A stretch of 64,000 nucleotides of DNA from Saprospiraceae bacterium (GTDB lineage: Bacteria > Bacteroidota > Bacteroidia > Chitinophagales > Saprospiraceae), in contig JARGNR010000009.1 in assembly GCA_029212405.1 (NCBI GenBank), positions 42,269-106,268 of the forward strand. Direction: 5' to 3'. Positions 36,404 through 43,707 of the stretch are shown here, piece after piece. Made by a program: the position numbers and the translations under genes. The first letter of the stretch is position 1, and every line of letters starts with the position of its first letter. The notes beneath the pieces were generated by a model. The model saw nothing but the letters and a program-made list of their open reading frames with translations, searched no databases and was not told where the DNA came from.

Positions 36404-37141
36404 ATGGCGGAGTATAAAAAAGTAACCCCATACGAAAATGTAGTAGATTCAAAGAAGTCTCAAGTCACATCAATGTTTGACAAAGTGGCCCCATACTATG
36501 ATTTCCTCAACAGATTACTCTCATTGAGAATTGATGTACTATGGAGGAAGAAGGCCCTTCGAATGCTGGAGAAAGAACAGCCAAAAGTAATTTTAGACAT
36601 AGCTACTGGAACTGCTGATATGGCTATCATGAGCACAAAAATTTGGTCCCCGGAAAAAATCATTGGCCTAGATATATCCAAAGAAATGCTTCGTGTAGGA
36701 CAAACCAAGATTGACAAGAAAAATCTTGCGAATATAATTTCATTAGAAAATGGTGATTCTGAAAATCTACATTTCGAAGACGAGTCATTTGACACAGTTA
36801 TGGCAGCTTTTGGAGTGCGAAACTTTGAGAACCTAGAAAAAGGGCTTTCAGAAATGAATCGGGTGTTGCAGAAGAATGGAAGTTGTATGATTTTGGAATT
36901 CTCCAAACCAAGAGTATTTCCATTAAAACAAATATTTAATATATACTTTAAATATATTTTACCCGTTATAGGTAAATTAACTTCAAAAGATCCAAAAGCA
37001 TACGAATACTTATACAAATCTGTGCAGGTTTTTCCCGATTATGATAACTTTGCATCAATTTTGAAAAAAACTGGTTTTGTAGACGTTACCTACAAACCAT
37101 TAAGCTTCGGCATATGCACCATTTATTTGGCAAAAAAATAA
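36404..37141 (+). CDS. ubiE: Demethylmenaquinone methyltransferase
   Basis: This 245-residue class I methyltransferase has family-typical features: an N-terminal 'MFDKVAPYYDFLNRLLSLRI', the SAM loop 'ILDIATGTADMAI', 'IGLDISKEMLRVGQTKI', and the core 'DTVMAAFGVRNFENLEKGL' with the conserved R-N-F. It adds the C-methyl group to demethylmenaquinol, the last step of menaquinone synthesis, feeding the ACIII/oxidase chain encoded further right. Its 3' end overlaps the porT start by 28 bases, so the two are translationally coupled. In this phylum ubiE (menG) next to porT is a recurrent arrangement. Confidence 0.95.
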   Translation: MAEYKKVTPYENVVDSKKSQVTSMFDKVAPYYDFLNRLLSLRIDVLWRKKALRMLEKEQPKVILDIATGTADMAIMSTKIWSPEKIIGLDISKEMLRVGQTKIDKKNLANIISLENGDSENLHFEDESFDTVMAAFGVRNFENLEKGLSEMNRVLQKNGSCMILEFSKPRVFPLKQIFNIYFKYILPVIGKLTSKDPKAYEYLYKSVQVFPDYDNFASILKKTGFVDVTYKPLSFGICTIYLAKK

Positions 37142-37827
37142 TTCTTACTGTATTTGGTCTTGCGTTGGCAAGTACTCTCCTCTTTGGGCAGAGCAATTCA
37201 GTAGACAACTATAATTACAAGGGATTCCAAAAAAAGGCATACTATTTTGGTTTGAATCTTGGAATGAATAACAGTGGATATAGATTAAATCAGTCTAGGT
37301 TCTTCATTGGCAATGATGAAATCAGAGTAGTAGAACCGTCAAGTGGAATAGGCTTGGAACTGCACATGATTGCCAATTTAAAACTGGGAGATAATTTTGA
37401 TTTCCGGTTCTTACCAGGCTTCTCATTTGCATCTCGTCAGTTAGAGTTTACATCAGTTGAAACTGGAATAACAGAAATTAATAGTGCAGAACCTGTATAT
37501 TTCGAGCTTCCTTTTCAAGTACGTTATAAATCAAAGCCCTATAAAGATAAACGGGTATTTGTTACTGCAGGATTAAAATATGGATACGATGTAGCAGGAA
37601 ACAGTGAATCCAAACAATCTATATTAAAATTTTCTTCGCATGATTTCCAATGGGAAGTAGGTTTAGGAATGCAATTTTTCTACCCGTTCTTTATTTTTTC
37701 GCCCGAAATCAAATTCTCAAGAGGGATTACCAACAACTTGATTTATGACAATCAATTGGTACCAGCTAAAGTACTAGAAAATGTATTTTCAGAAGTGATC
37801 TCCATTTCCTTTAGTTTTGAAGGATAG
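37114..37827 (+). CDS. porT: PorT, type IX secretion outer-membrane protein
   Basis: This 237-residue protein has a signal peptide (about 1-25, LLFGQ) and an eight-strand-type barrel. 'YNYKGFQKKAYYFGLNLGMN' and 'FRLLPGFSFASRQLEF'-type strands match PorT/SprT, needed for T9SS assembly and substrate export. The ATG at 37114 lies inside the end of ubiE (28-base overlap, different frame). T9SS substrates in the window include the proteins at 4450-6849 and 32468-35266. The rest of the secretion machinery is not in the window. Confidence 0.85.
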   Translation: MHHLFGKKIILTVFGLALASTLLFGQSNSVDNYNYKGFQKKAYYFGLNLGMNNSGYRLNQSRFFIGNDEIRVVEPSSGIGLELHMIANLKLGDNFDFRFLPGFSFASRQLEFTSVETGITEINSAEPVYFELPFQVRYKSKPYKDKRVFVTAGLKYGYDVAGNSESKQSILKFSSHDFQWEVGLGMQFFYPFFIFSPEIKFSRGITNNLIYDNQLVPAKVLENVFSEVISISFSFEG

Positions 37828-37971
37828 CAAAAACCTTTTTTACTTAATTCATCTATCCCACTTTCTATCTACATTACAGACAATGAACACTTTTTGTTAT
37901 TGAGTTCAATGCTTAGAAACTATCCAATGGATCTTACCTAGCAAACATATGTTAATTTTCTATAATATGTT

Positions 37972-37979
37972 TATATTTG
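37972..37979 (+). promoter_or_regulatory. -7 element before the 37994 gene
   Basis: TATATTTG matches TAnnTTTG, 15 bases before the chosen ATG at 37994, and so supports that start over the upstream ATG at 37949. Confidence 0.5.
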
Positions 37980-37993
37980 TAAAAATCACCATT

Positions 37994-38479
37994 ATGAAAC
38001 AATTCAATTTTCTAAAGTTTTACTTTTTGACTGCATGGTTTATGCTTTTAGGCATGCAGACCTCATTAGCTCAAGAGTATGACTTTCTTATTGGAGCTCG
38101 ATTGGGCACCTATATATCTGGCTCAGTAGTCAAGAAAGCTTCTGAAGGCAGAACCTATGAAGCTATGATTGGAATCACTAGAGAAGCCAATCAATCGGAC
38201 TATGTTTTTGGTGCATTTTATAAGTTTCATGTACAAATCTCAGAGCAATTGCCCTCACTCAATTGGTATGCAGGCGGAGGTGCTTATATGAAATTGAGCG
38301 ATATTACAGGTCGTAATGTATATAATTTTTCACCAAGCATAATTTCAGGAATGGAATATACCCTTGAAGACTCTCCAGTCAATTTCTTCATAGATGTTAG
38401 TCCTTATTATCGAGTGAATGGTTCCGACGATTCAAGATTTAATATCCACGCCAATGTGGGGGTACGATACATTTGGTAA
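37994..38479 (+). CDS. Small outer-membrane barrel protein
   Basis: The ATG at 37994 gives 161 residues and a clean signal peptide (MKQFNFLKFYFLTAWFMLLG..., cut near SLAQ); the earlier ATG at 37949 adds a non-signal stretch. The body is beta-strand-rich with Gly/Tyr turns ('GAFYKFHVQISEQLPSLNWY', 'FSPSIISGMEYTLEDSP') and ends 'NVGVRYIW' with a terminal aromatic, the outer-membrane signature. The family is not recognised; it is a small eight-strand type. It has its own promoter and is followed by another barrel gene. Confidence 0.72.
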   Translation: MKQFNFLKFYFLTAWFMLLGMQTSLAQEYDFLIGARLGTYISGSVVKKASEGRTYEAMIGITREANQSDYVFGAFYKFHVQISEQLPSLNWYAGGGAYMKLSDITGRNVYNFSPSIISGMEYTLEDSPVNFFIDVSPYYRVNGSDDSRFNIHANVGVRYIW

Positions 38480-38606
38480 GCCATTAAAAAATTCAATTTA
38501 TCAATCAATTTCTTATCTTTTAATTTTAATAACAACGCTATAACCCTTTATTAACACCCCTTAATAGTCTTACCTACAATATTACTAACCATTAAAATAT
38601 TAGGCT

Positions 38607-39290
38607 ATGAAAAAGGTTACTTACATTATCGCAACAATTAGCATCTTCGCGTCAACTTTATCCTTTGCTCAGGTAAACATAGGTATCAAAGGAGGATTAA
38701 ATTTTTCAGATGCCAGAGCAGATGTTTTCATAGATGCCGTAAATAATGCTCCATCCACTTATACTTCATTTGTTTATGGTGCAGTGGCAGAAGTTCAAGT
38801 ATCCAAAGGATTGTCCTTTCAACCAGAGTTGTTATTTACACAGAAAGGTTTTACTGTAGATGAAGGAACATCGTTAAACGTCTTAGGTCTTGATATACCA
38901 GTTGGAGCTAGAGCAACTACTTCAATCAACTATATAGAAACTCCGTTGTTGGCCAAATTAAAATTAGGTACAGGGAATGTCAATTTTTACGGAATCGCAG
39001 GTCCTTCTTTGGGTTATGCTACTTCAGCAACGATCCAACCTAAGGTTACCTTGTTAATAGATTTCAACCTACCTGAAGTAAACGTCGATTTATCAGATAA
39101 TATCTACAATCGTACAGACATATCTGGGATCCTAGGTGCAGGAGCTGAATATAAAACTGGAACAGGCAAACTATTTACTGATTTACGTTATCAGCATAGT
39201 TTTTCAAACATTATTAGTGACCCTATTGCAGATATAAGTGTAAAAAATAGTGGGTACCAATTCAGTGCAGGATATATACACTCATTCTAA
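38607..39290 (+). CDS. Outer-membrane beta-barrel protein (OMP_b-brl_2/PorT-like)
   Basis: This 227-residue protein has a signal peptide (about 1-21, SFAQ), then 'VNIGIKGGLNFSDARADVFI' and 'QVSKGLSFQPELLFTQKGFT', the typical start of Bacteroidota 'porin family / outer membrane beta-barrel' proteins, and a terminal Phe after 'YQFSAGYIHSF'. The exact role is unknown; structural or transport. It is separated from the preceding barrel by 127 bases and ends at a terminator that overlaps the end of the opposite respiratory-cluster gene. Confidence 0.82.
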   Translation: MKKVTYIIATISIFASTLSFAQVNIGIKGGLNFSDARADVFIDAVNNAPSTYTSFVYGAVAEVQVSKGLSFQPELLFTQKGFTVDEGTSLNVLGLDIPVGARATTSINYIETPLLAKLKLGTGNVNFYGIAGPSLGYATSATIQPKVTLLIDFNLPEVNVDLSDNIYNRTDISGILGAGAEYKTGTGKLFTDLRYQHSFSNIISDPIADISVKNSGYQFSAGYIHSF

Positions 39291-39351
39291 GCAACTATAA
39301 AGTGTGCATTTAATAGAATAAAGAAATAATAAAGAGTAGAATACGGGTTTT

Positions 39352-39390
39352 AGAGGAGTCAGACCATTCAGGCGTTTGATTCCTCTTTTT
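39352..39390 (+). terminator. Terminator of the barrel gene, overlapping the opposite gene's end
   Basis: A 13-bp stem with two G-T pairs (39352-39364 with 39374-39386) has a 9-base loop and then a T-run. It contains the last codons and stop of the leftward gene ending at 39368. Confidence 0.75.
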
Positions 39391-39622
39391 GGTTATTTCT
39401 CCACCAGAGATAACCTATGGTCGCAATTAAGAGATAAGGCAATGAGAGCATATATAATATGCCCGTGTTTAAGCCTTTTCCTTCTGTTCCTCCTTGAGCA
39501 AGGTTTGTTTCTGCAGCGGCTCTACACATTGGGCATTGAGCATAACTTTCAACAGGAATCATGGATATCATTGCTAGAACAAGTAGTGCCATCAAAGCAA
39601 TGTAATGCATTTTTGACTTCAT
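39368..39622 (-). CDS. Small conserved membrane protein of the oxidase cluster
   Basis: The ATG at 39622 (MKSKMHYIALMALLVLAMIS) gives 84 residues, preferred over the start at 39652. It has a signal peptide or first membrane segment, then CPMCRAAAETNLAQGGTEGK with a C-x2-C pair, then a second membrane helix (about 52-72) and a charged tail. I know similar small proteins at the end of Bacteroidota cytochrome-oxidase clusters. The C-P-M-C motif suggests redox or copper-handling help in oxidase assembly, which is inference. It is the last gene of the leftward cluster. Confidence 0.7.
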   Translation of the reverse strand: MKSKMHYIALMALLVLAMISMIPVESYAQCPMCRAAAETNLAQGGTEGKGLNTGILYMLSLPYLLIATIGYLWWRNNQKEESNA

Positions 39623-39670
39623 ATTATTTCGATTTATAAGCTCTTTTATCATTACAAATATAAAACTAAA

Positions 39671-40201
39671 TTAGGTATAACATGGTCTAAGCATAAGGTA
39701 ACATATAGGGCCAGATACGGCAACATAAAACCAAATTGGCCATACCCATCTTGCCATTTTTTTATGCTTCTCTACTTGATACGTAAAACCTCTTATGAAC
39801 GTAAATAAAATGAAAGGCAATGAAAGACCAGCAAGAACTATATGAGAAATAAGCAAGATAAAATATACAGTCTTTTGAGTTCCTTGCATACAAAAAGTGG
39901 TTTCTTCTGTAGTGAAATGATAGGCCACATAAGACAAGAGAAAAAGAAATGAGAAAAACATTGCTGCAAAAATTGATTTCTTATGTGCAGAAATATTCTT
40001 TTTCTTGACAAAATATAAAGCGAATAATAACGCTATTGAAACGGCCACATTAAATGAAGCATGAACAGGAGGTAAAAACGAAAAGTCAACCCCTACATCT
40101 AGCTTAACTCTTCTCATTAATCCCACAAGGATTAAAACCGCAGCTGAAATGACCCAGGCTGCAATATTTAGTTTTTTAGCTAAAGGAATATTCTCTTTCA
40201 T
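39671..40201 (-). CDS. DUF420 membrane protein
   Basis: This 176-residue protein has five predicted membrane segments (about 11-28, 48-65, 75-95, 110-135 and 150-170). It is in DUF420, whose members (CtaM in Bacillus) help assemble haem-copper oxidases. His pairs such as 'LPPVHASFNVAVS' and 'LISHIVLAGLSLPFIL' could bind haem or metal. It overlaps the SCO-like gene by one base (TAATG), so the two are coupled. Its place in the cytochrome-oxidase cluster supports an assembly role. Confidence 0.85.
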   Translation of the reverse strand: MKENIPLAKKLNIAAWVISAAVLILVGLMRRVKLDVGVDFSFLPPVHASFNVAVSIALLFALYFVKKKNISAHKKSIFAAMFFSFLFLLSYVAYHFTTEETTFCMQGTQKTVYFILLISHIVLAGLSLPFILFTFIRGFTYQVEKHKKMARWVWPIWFYVAVSGPICYLMLRPCYT

Positions 40202-40689
40202 TATTTCTTTAATTTAACATCCATTTCCTTAATTCTTGGTAGAATAATAGAAGTATGCTCTATCATTCTTCTCACTCCGTCCATATCCGCAGGATAGGAA
40301 TTTCTCAATTGTCCACTGGTATCTATAAGCAAAAATCCAGCGTCACTATGCGATGAGGCAATAGAATTCGCTGTAAATGCATCGATTTCTATCCAGTTTG
40401 CTTGATCATCATTAGACTTTTCAATACTTAGCATCTGAAAGGTTTGAGAGCCTCCATATTGATCAAATACTTCCGAGACCACATTGTCCCCTACATCCTT
40501 TAAATGCATTAATGTGGTCTTTGATTTTAATGTATTGATATCTAATGCGCTGCTTTCAAAAAGTCCTTTAGGTTCCAATTCTTTCAACGCATCTTTTCTA
40601 TAGTCCAACCCAGTTTGTAAATAATACCATGATCCCAGTGGGAGTACGAAAAGCATTATAAAGACAACTGCACCAACAAGGTATTTCAT
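40201..40689 (-). CDS. SCO-like protein without metal-binding cysteines
   Basis: This 162-residue protein has one N-terminal membrane anchor (about 5-27) followed by a thioredoxin-like domain. The C-terminal segment 'DAGFLLIDTSGQLRNSYPAD' matches the end of SCO1/SenC proteins ('HS..F.LID..G..R..Y'), and the gene position (between oxidase subunits and DUF420) is where a Bacteroidota SCO gene is expected. The protein contains no cysteine at all, so the SCO CxxxC copper site is absent. It may be a structural or assembly relic, or use another ligand. A terminator-like hairpin separates it from the subunit IV gene. Confidence 0.75.
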   Translation of the reverse strand: MKYLVGAVVFIMLFVLPLGSWYYLQTGLDYRKDALKELEPKGLFESSALDINTLKSKTTLMHLKDVGDNVVSEVFDQYGGSQTFQMLSIEKSNDDQANWIEIDAFTANSIASSHSDAGFLLIDTSGQLRNSYPADMDGVRRMIEHTSIILPRIKEMDVKLKK

Positions 40690-40820
40690 GATTCAAAATT
40701 TATTACAAATATCACTATATCGTTACTAATACTACAATTTAGCGATTACTATGTTCACCAATAAAACTCCTTTTACATAGTTTAGACACTATTAAATTGG
40801 CAATTCACTGTAATGCAAAA

Positions 40821-40849
40821 AAAAGCGAATCAGATGTTGATTCGCTTTT
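40821..40849 (-). terminator. Terminator inside the respiratory cluster
   Basis: A perfect 12-bp stem (40821-40832 with 40838-40849) has a 5-base loop. On the leftward strand it is followed by a run of Ts. It begins 5 bases after the subunit IV stop, so part or all of the ACIII/oxidase transcript probably ends here. Confidence 0.82.
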
Positions 40850-40853
40850 ATAT

Positions 40854-41258
40854 TTATCCTATTTGCTCTATCTTATATTCATCGGCCATCATTCCGACTT
40901 CTTGAACAGGAGCTTCATTTTTGTCCTTAATCTTATTTCTTGTATTATGCCAGTAGGCTCCTTCCCACGTAAATGCAATCGCTCCCCACACCAACAACAA
41001 GGTTGGAAGTAATACTGATTTTACCAAGCCTGGTATTTCGTATTTCATATGCATAAACTCAAAAATGATTAAGTACGCCTTTACGATACTCATGATAATC
41101 ATTATCCCTCCAAGAAGAGCGCCGTTCATTTCAAATCCTTCTTTCAAGTATCCTTTGCCCAAAAGTGCTACTAATACCTCTGCTACTGTTATAACAGCCA
41201 AAATCAAAATTGTTTTTGTTGCTAAGGCTTTAGATTCTCCGTATGTTAAATGTCCCAT
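40854..41258 (-). CDS. Cytochrome c oxidase subunit IV (CyoD-like)
   Basis: This 134-residue protein has three membrane segments (about 15-35, 42-65 and 75-97) and the pattern 'KAYLIIFEFMHMKYEIPGLV' typical of prokaryotic oxidase subunit IV (CyoD/CtaF). The tail is charged and short. It is the last subunit gene before the internal terminator, 45 bases after a subunit III gene. The protein assists oxidase assembly and has no cofactor. Confidence 0.87.
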   Translation of the reverse strand: MGHLTYGESKALATKTILILAVITVAEVLVALLGKGYLKEGFEMNGALLGGIMIIMSIVKAYLIIFEFMHMKYEIPGLVKSVLLPTLLLVWGAIAFTWEGAYWHNTRNKIKDKNEAPVQEVGMMADEYKIEQIG

Positions 41259-41303
41259 TACTATTTTTCTTTATAATCTGAATTAAATTTATCCGATAAG
41301 GTA

Positions 41304-42155
41304 TTAGAGTAAGTAAAATAAAAGGAAAACAAATACCCATACCAAATCTACGAAGTGCCAGTACAACCCTACTTTTTCAATCATTTCGTATCCATTCTTT
41401 CTCTTTCTATACATTCCTGTTGCCGCATTAACGGTAACGATTAACATAATTACAACTCCCGAGAATACGTGGAATCCATGAAAACCCGTGATAAAGAAAA
41501 ATAATGCTCCAAATGCTTTTGGCCCTTTTACTTGTTCTTTTACCATTCCAGCATCCGGTCCTTCAGTTACTTTGAACTCAATTGGGTGCCATTCGCCATC
41601 ATGCTTATGAATTAAATACGATTCACCCGCTTTAAACGTAGTTCCCGCTTCAATATGGTGACCATCTCCTTCTAAATATTCTCCTGCTTCAACGTGTGTA
41701 CCAAATGGATTCTCTGTGATAGTCATATGTTCCTCACCGATCAATTTATTCCATTCCCAAGCTTGACAACTTAAAAACATCAATCCGCCAATAATGGTAA
41801 AAATCATCCATTTTACAACGCCTCTTTTATTTTCTTGATGTCCTTCTTGTACTGCACGTACCATTGTGAATGAACTTGCCAATAGAATAAAGGTCATTAC
41901 CGTTACAAAAAGTAAAGGCTTATGTTCAATTCCTCCAGGGAAAGTACTGAAAACAAAATCAGGTACTGGCCATGTAGGCATGCTAAATCGTAAAGAACCG
42001 TATGCGATCAAGAATCCTGCAAAAGTAAACGCATCTGATACCAAAAAGTACCACATCATTAATTTTCCATAACTCGCTTTAAACGGTCTACTCGCTCCTT
42101 TCCATCCAGCTTCTTCTGAATGTATGTCGTTATGTGCTATAGTCTCTGTAGCCAT
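41304..42155 (-). CDS. Cytochrome c oxidase subunit III, long form
   Basis: This 283-residue protein is one of two adjacent subunit III homologues. Membrane segments are at about 30-52, 80-100 and 115-135, then 206-226 and 248-280, with the typical 'FITGFHGFHVFSGVVIMLIV' and 'GLYWHFVDLVWVFVFLLFYL' blocks. A hydrophilic insert of about 70 residues lies between the third and fourth segments ('GDGHHIEAGTTFKAGESYLI'), which is absent from the short copy. The insert contains a HKHDGEWH cluster that could bind metal. The pairing of a long and a short subunit III is common in Bacteroidota. Confidence 0.92.
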   Translation of the reverse strand: MATETIAHNDIHSEEAGWKGASRPFKASYGKLMMWYFLVSDAFTFAGFLIAYGSLRFSMPTWPVPDFVFSTFPGGIEHKPLLFVTVMTFILLASSFTMVRAVQEGHQENKRGVVKWMIFTIIGGLMFLSCQAWEWNKLIGEEHMTITENPFGTHVEAGEYLEGDGHHIEAGTTFKAGESYLIHKHDGEWHPIEFKVTEGPDAGMVKEQVKGPKAFGALFFFITGFHGFHVFSGVVIMLIVTVNAATGMYRKRKNGYEMIEKVGLYWHFVDLVWVFVFLLFYLL

Positions 42156-42189
42156 GTATTAATTCCTTTAAGTAAATTAAGTCTTTATT

Positions 42190-42768
42190 TTATCTGATAT
42201 TTAATATAAAAAACAATAAGTAGATCCATAAGACTCCTACAAAATGCCAATATTGTAATACCAATTCAAATCTATTTTTTCTTTCTTCCCTGTATCTAAA
42301 CTTTAATGAAAAAGCATGTATCATCGCTACAATCAATGTAGCAATTCCTCCAAGTACATGAACTGCATGTGCCCATGTAATTAAATATGTAAAAGATCCA
42401 GCGACATTCGCTTTGAAGTCAACTCCCATTGCAAACAACTCGTACCAACCTTGTGTCTGAGTTACTATAAAAACTATTCCCAAAACGAATGTGAGAACAA
42501 GCATCCCTTTATACATCTTTTCCCATTGCTTCTTATAAGAAATGTAAGACGTATGTAGTGCAATACTACTCAATACAATTACTCCTGTACTGATATAAAA
42601 CATATTTGGTAATCCAAATTCAAGCCAATTACCAGCAGCATGTTTTACTATATAAGCACTTGTCCAACCAGTAAACATCATAATGATGCTTCCCATGCTT
42701 AGCCATAGTGCAAATTTTTGTGGGTTGATTCCTTTTCGCTTTTCATTCTCCATTGTTACTGTACTCAT
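42190..42768 (-). CDS. Cytochrome c oxidase subunit III, short form
   Basis: The ATG at 42768 gives 192 residues; a TTG at 42786 and an ATG at 42753 are alternatives. It has five membrane segments and the subunit III signature 'AGSFTYLITWAHAVHVLGG' with 'WHFVGVLWIYLLFFIL' at the end. It matches the standard five-helix haem-copper oxidase subunit III without the insert of its neighbour. It lies 34 bases upstream of the long-form gene and 18 bases after cyoE. Confidence 0.92.
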   Translation of the reverse strand: MSTVTMENEKRKGINPQKFALWLSMGSIIMMFTGWTSAYIVKHAAGNWLEFGLPNMFYISTGVIVLSSIALHTSYISYKKQWEKMYKGMLVLTFVLGIVFIVTQTQGWYELFAMGVDFKANVAGSFTYLITWAHAVHVLGGIATLIVAMIHAFSLKFRYREERKNRFELVLQYWHFVGVLWIYLLFFILNIR

Positions 42769-42786
42769 ATGATTACGTATTATCAA

Positions 42787-43686
42787 TTAGAAAATTAAAT
42801 ATGCTGCCAATATAATTGGCAAGTAAACAAAAGAATAAAACATCAATTTAAGTCCAGATTTTCGATCAAAGTTCTTGTGAAAATTGTAACTAAAACCTAT
42901 GTATAGTATTGATGTTAATAACACTAGAACCGATGCAACCAACGATACCGCCCCAGCAAAGTACATCAAACCAATGACTGGTATCATCAATAAAGCATAT
43001 AATGTGGCATGCTTCCCTAAACTTCGATTCACTTTCCCTTTTTCATCTTCTGGCAACAACTTGTATCCAGCTCTCTGATAATCATCAAACGATAAGTATC
43101 CTATAGCCCAGAAATGTGGAAACTGCCACAAAAATTGTAAAGCAAATAATCCAATTCCTATTACTGTTATCGTACCTTCAAATGCAGTACATCCTATCAA
43201 TGCAGGCAGTGCACCAGGTATTGCTCCTACTGCCACTGCTGATGTCGAATATCTTTTCATCGGTGTATACACAAATGAATAACATATTAATGAGAGCATT
43301 CCTAACAATGAAGTCAACGGGTTGAACATAGCAAGAATGGATACTCCTATTAAACAAGATAATCCTGCAAACAATACAGCCTCAGATGATTTCATCCTTC
43401 CTGTAGTTATCGGCCGATCAGCTGTACGTGTCATATTCTTATCATAGTCCTTTTCTAGAACTTGATTCAATGCATTTGCGGCTCCAGTAACCAGAAAACC
43501 TCCAATTGCAAGTAAAGCCAGACGTATAAAAGTTACACTACTTCCTGCAACAATTACATATGCCATCAAAGATGTAAAAACAACTAACAATGATAGTTTC
43601 AATTTAACTAACATCACGTAGTCTCCAATCTTAGAATAAGACTTTGAGTCCGACTGCTTTATTTGATATGTTTGTGTTTTAGACAA
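42787..43686 (-). CDS. cyoE: Protoheme IX farnesyltransferase
   Basis: This 299-residue prenyltransferase of the UbiA superfamily has about eight membrane helices. It carries 'NALNQVLEKDYDKNMTRTAD' (N-x3-D-x3-D metal/diphosphate site) and 'FSFDDYQRAGYK'-like 'YLSFDDYQRAGYKLLPED'. It makes haem O from haem B for the oxidase. The start is almost certainly TTG at 43686: an in-frame stop lies two codons upstream, and the first ATG (43614) would remove the conserved 'DYVMLVKLKLSL' entrance helix. It sits between oxidase subunits I and III. Confidence 0.93.
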   Translation of the reverse strand: MSKTQTYQIKQSDSKSYSKIGDYVMLVKLKLSLLVVFTSLMAYVIVAGSSVTFIRLALLAIGGFLVTGAANALNQVLEKDYDKNMTRTADRPITTGRMKSSEAVLFAGLSCLIGVSILAMFNPLTSLLGMLSLICYSFVYTPMKRYSTSAVAVGAIPGALPALIGCTAFEGTITVIGIGLFALQFLWQFPHFWAIGYLSFDDYQRAGYKLLPEDEKGKVNRSLGKHATLYALLMIPVIGLMYFAGAVSLVASVLVLLTSILYIGFSYNFHKNFDRKSGLKLMFYSFVYLPIILAAYLIF

Positions 43687-43707
43687 TTCTTAAATTCTTT
43701 ATTCGAA

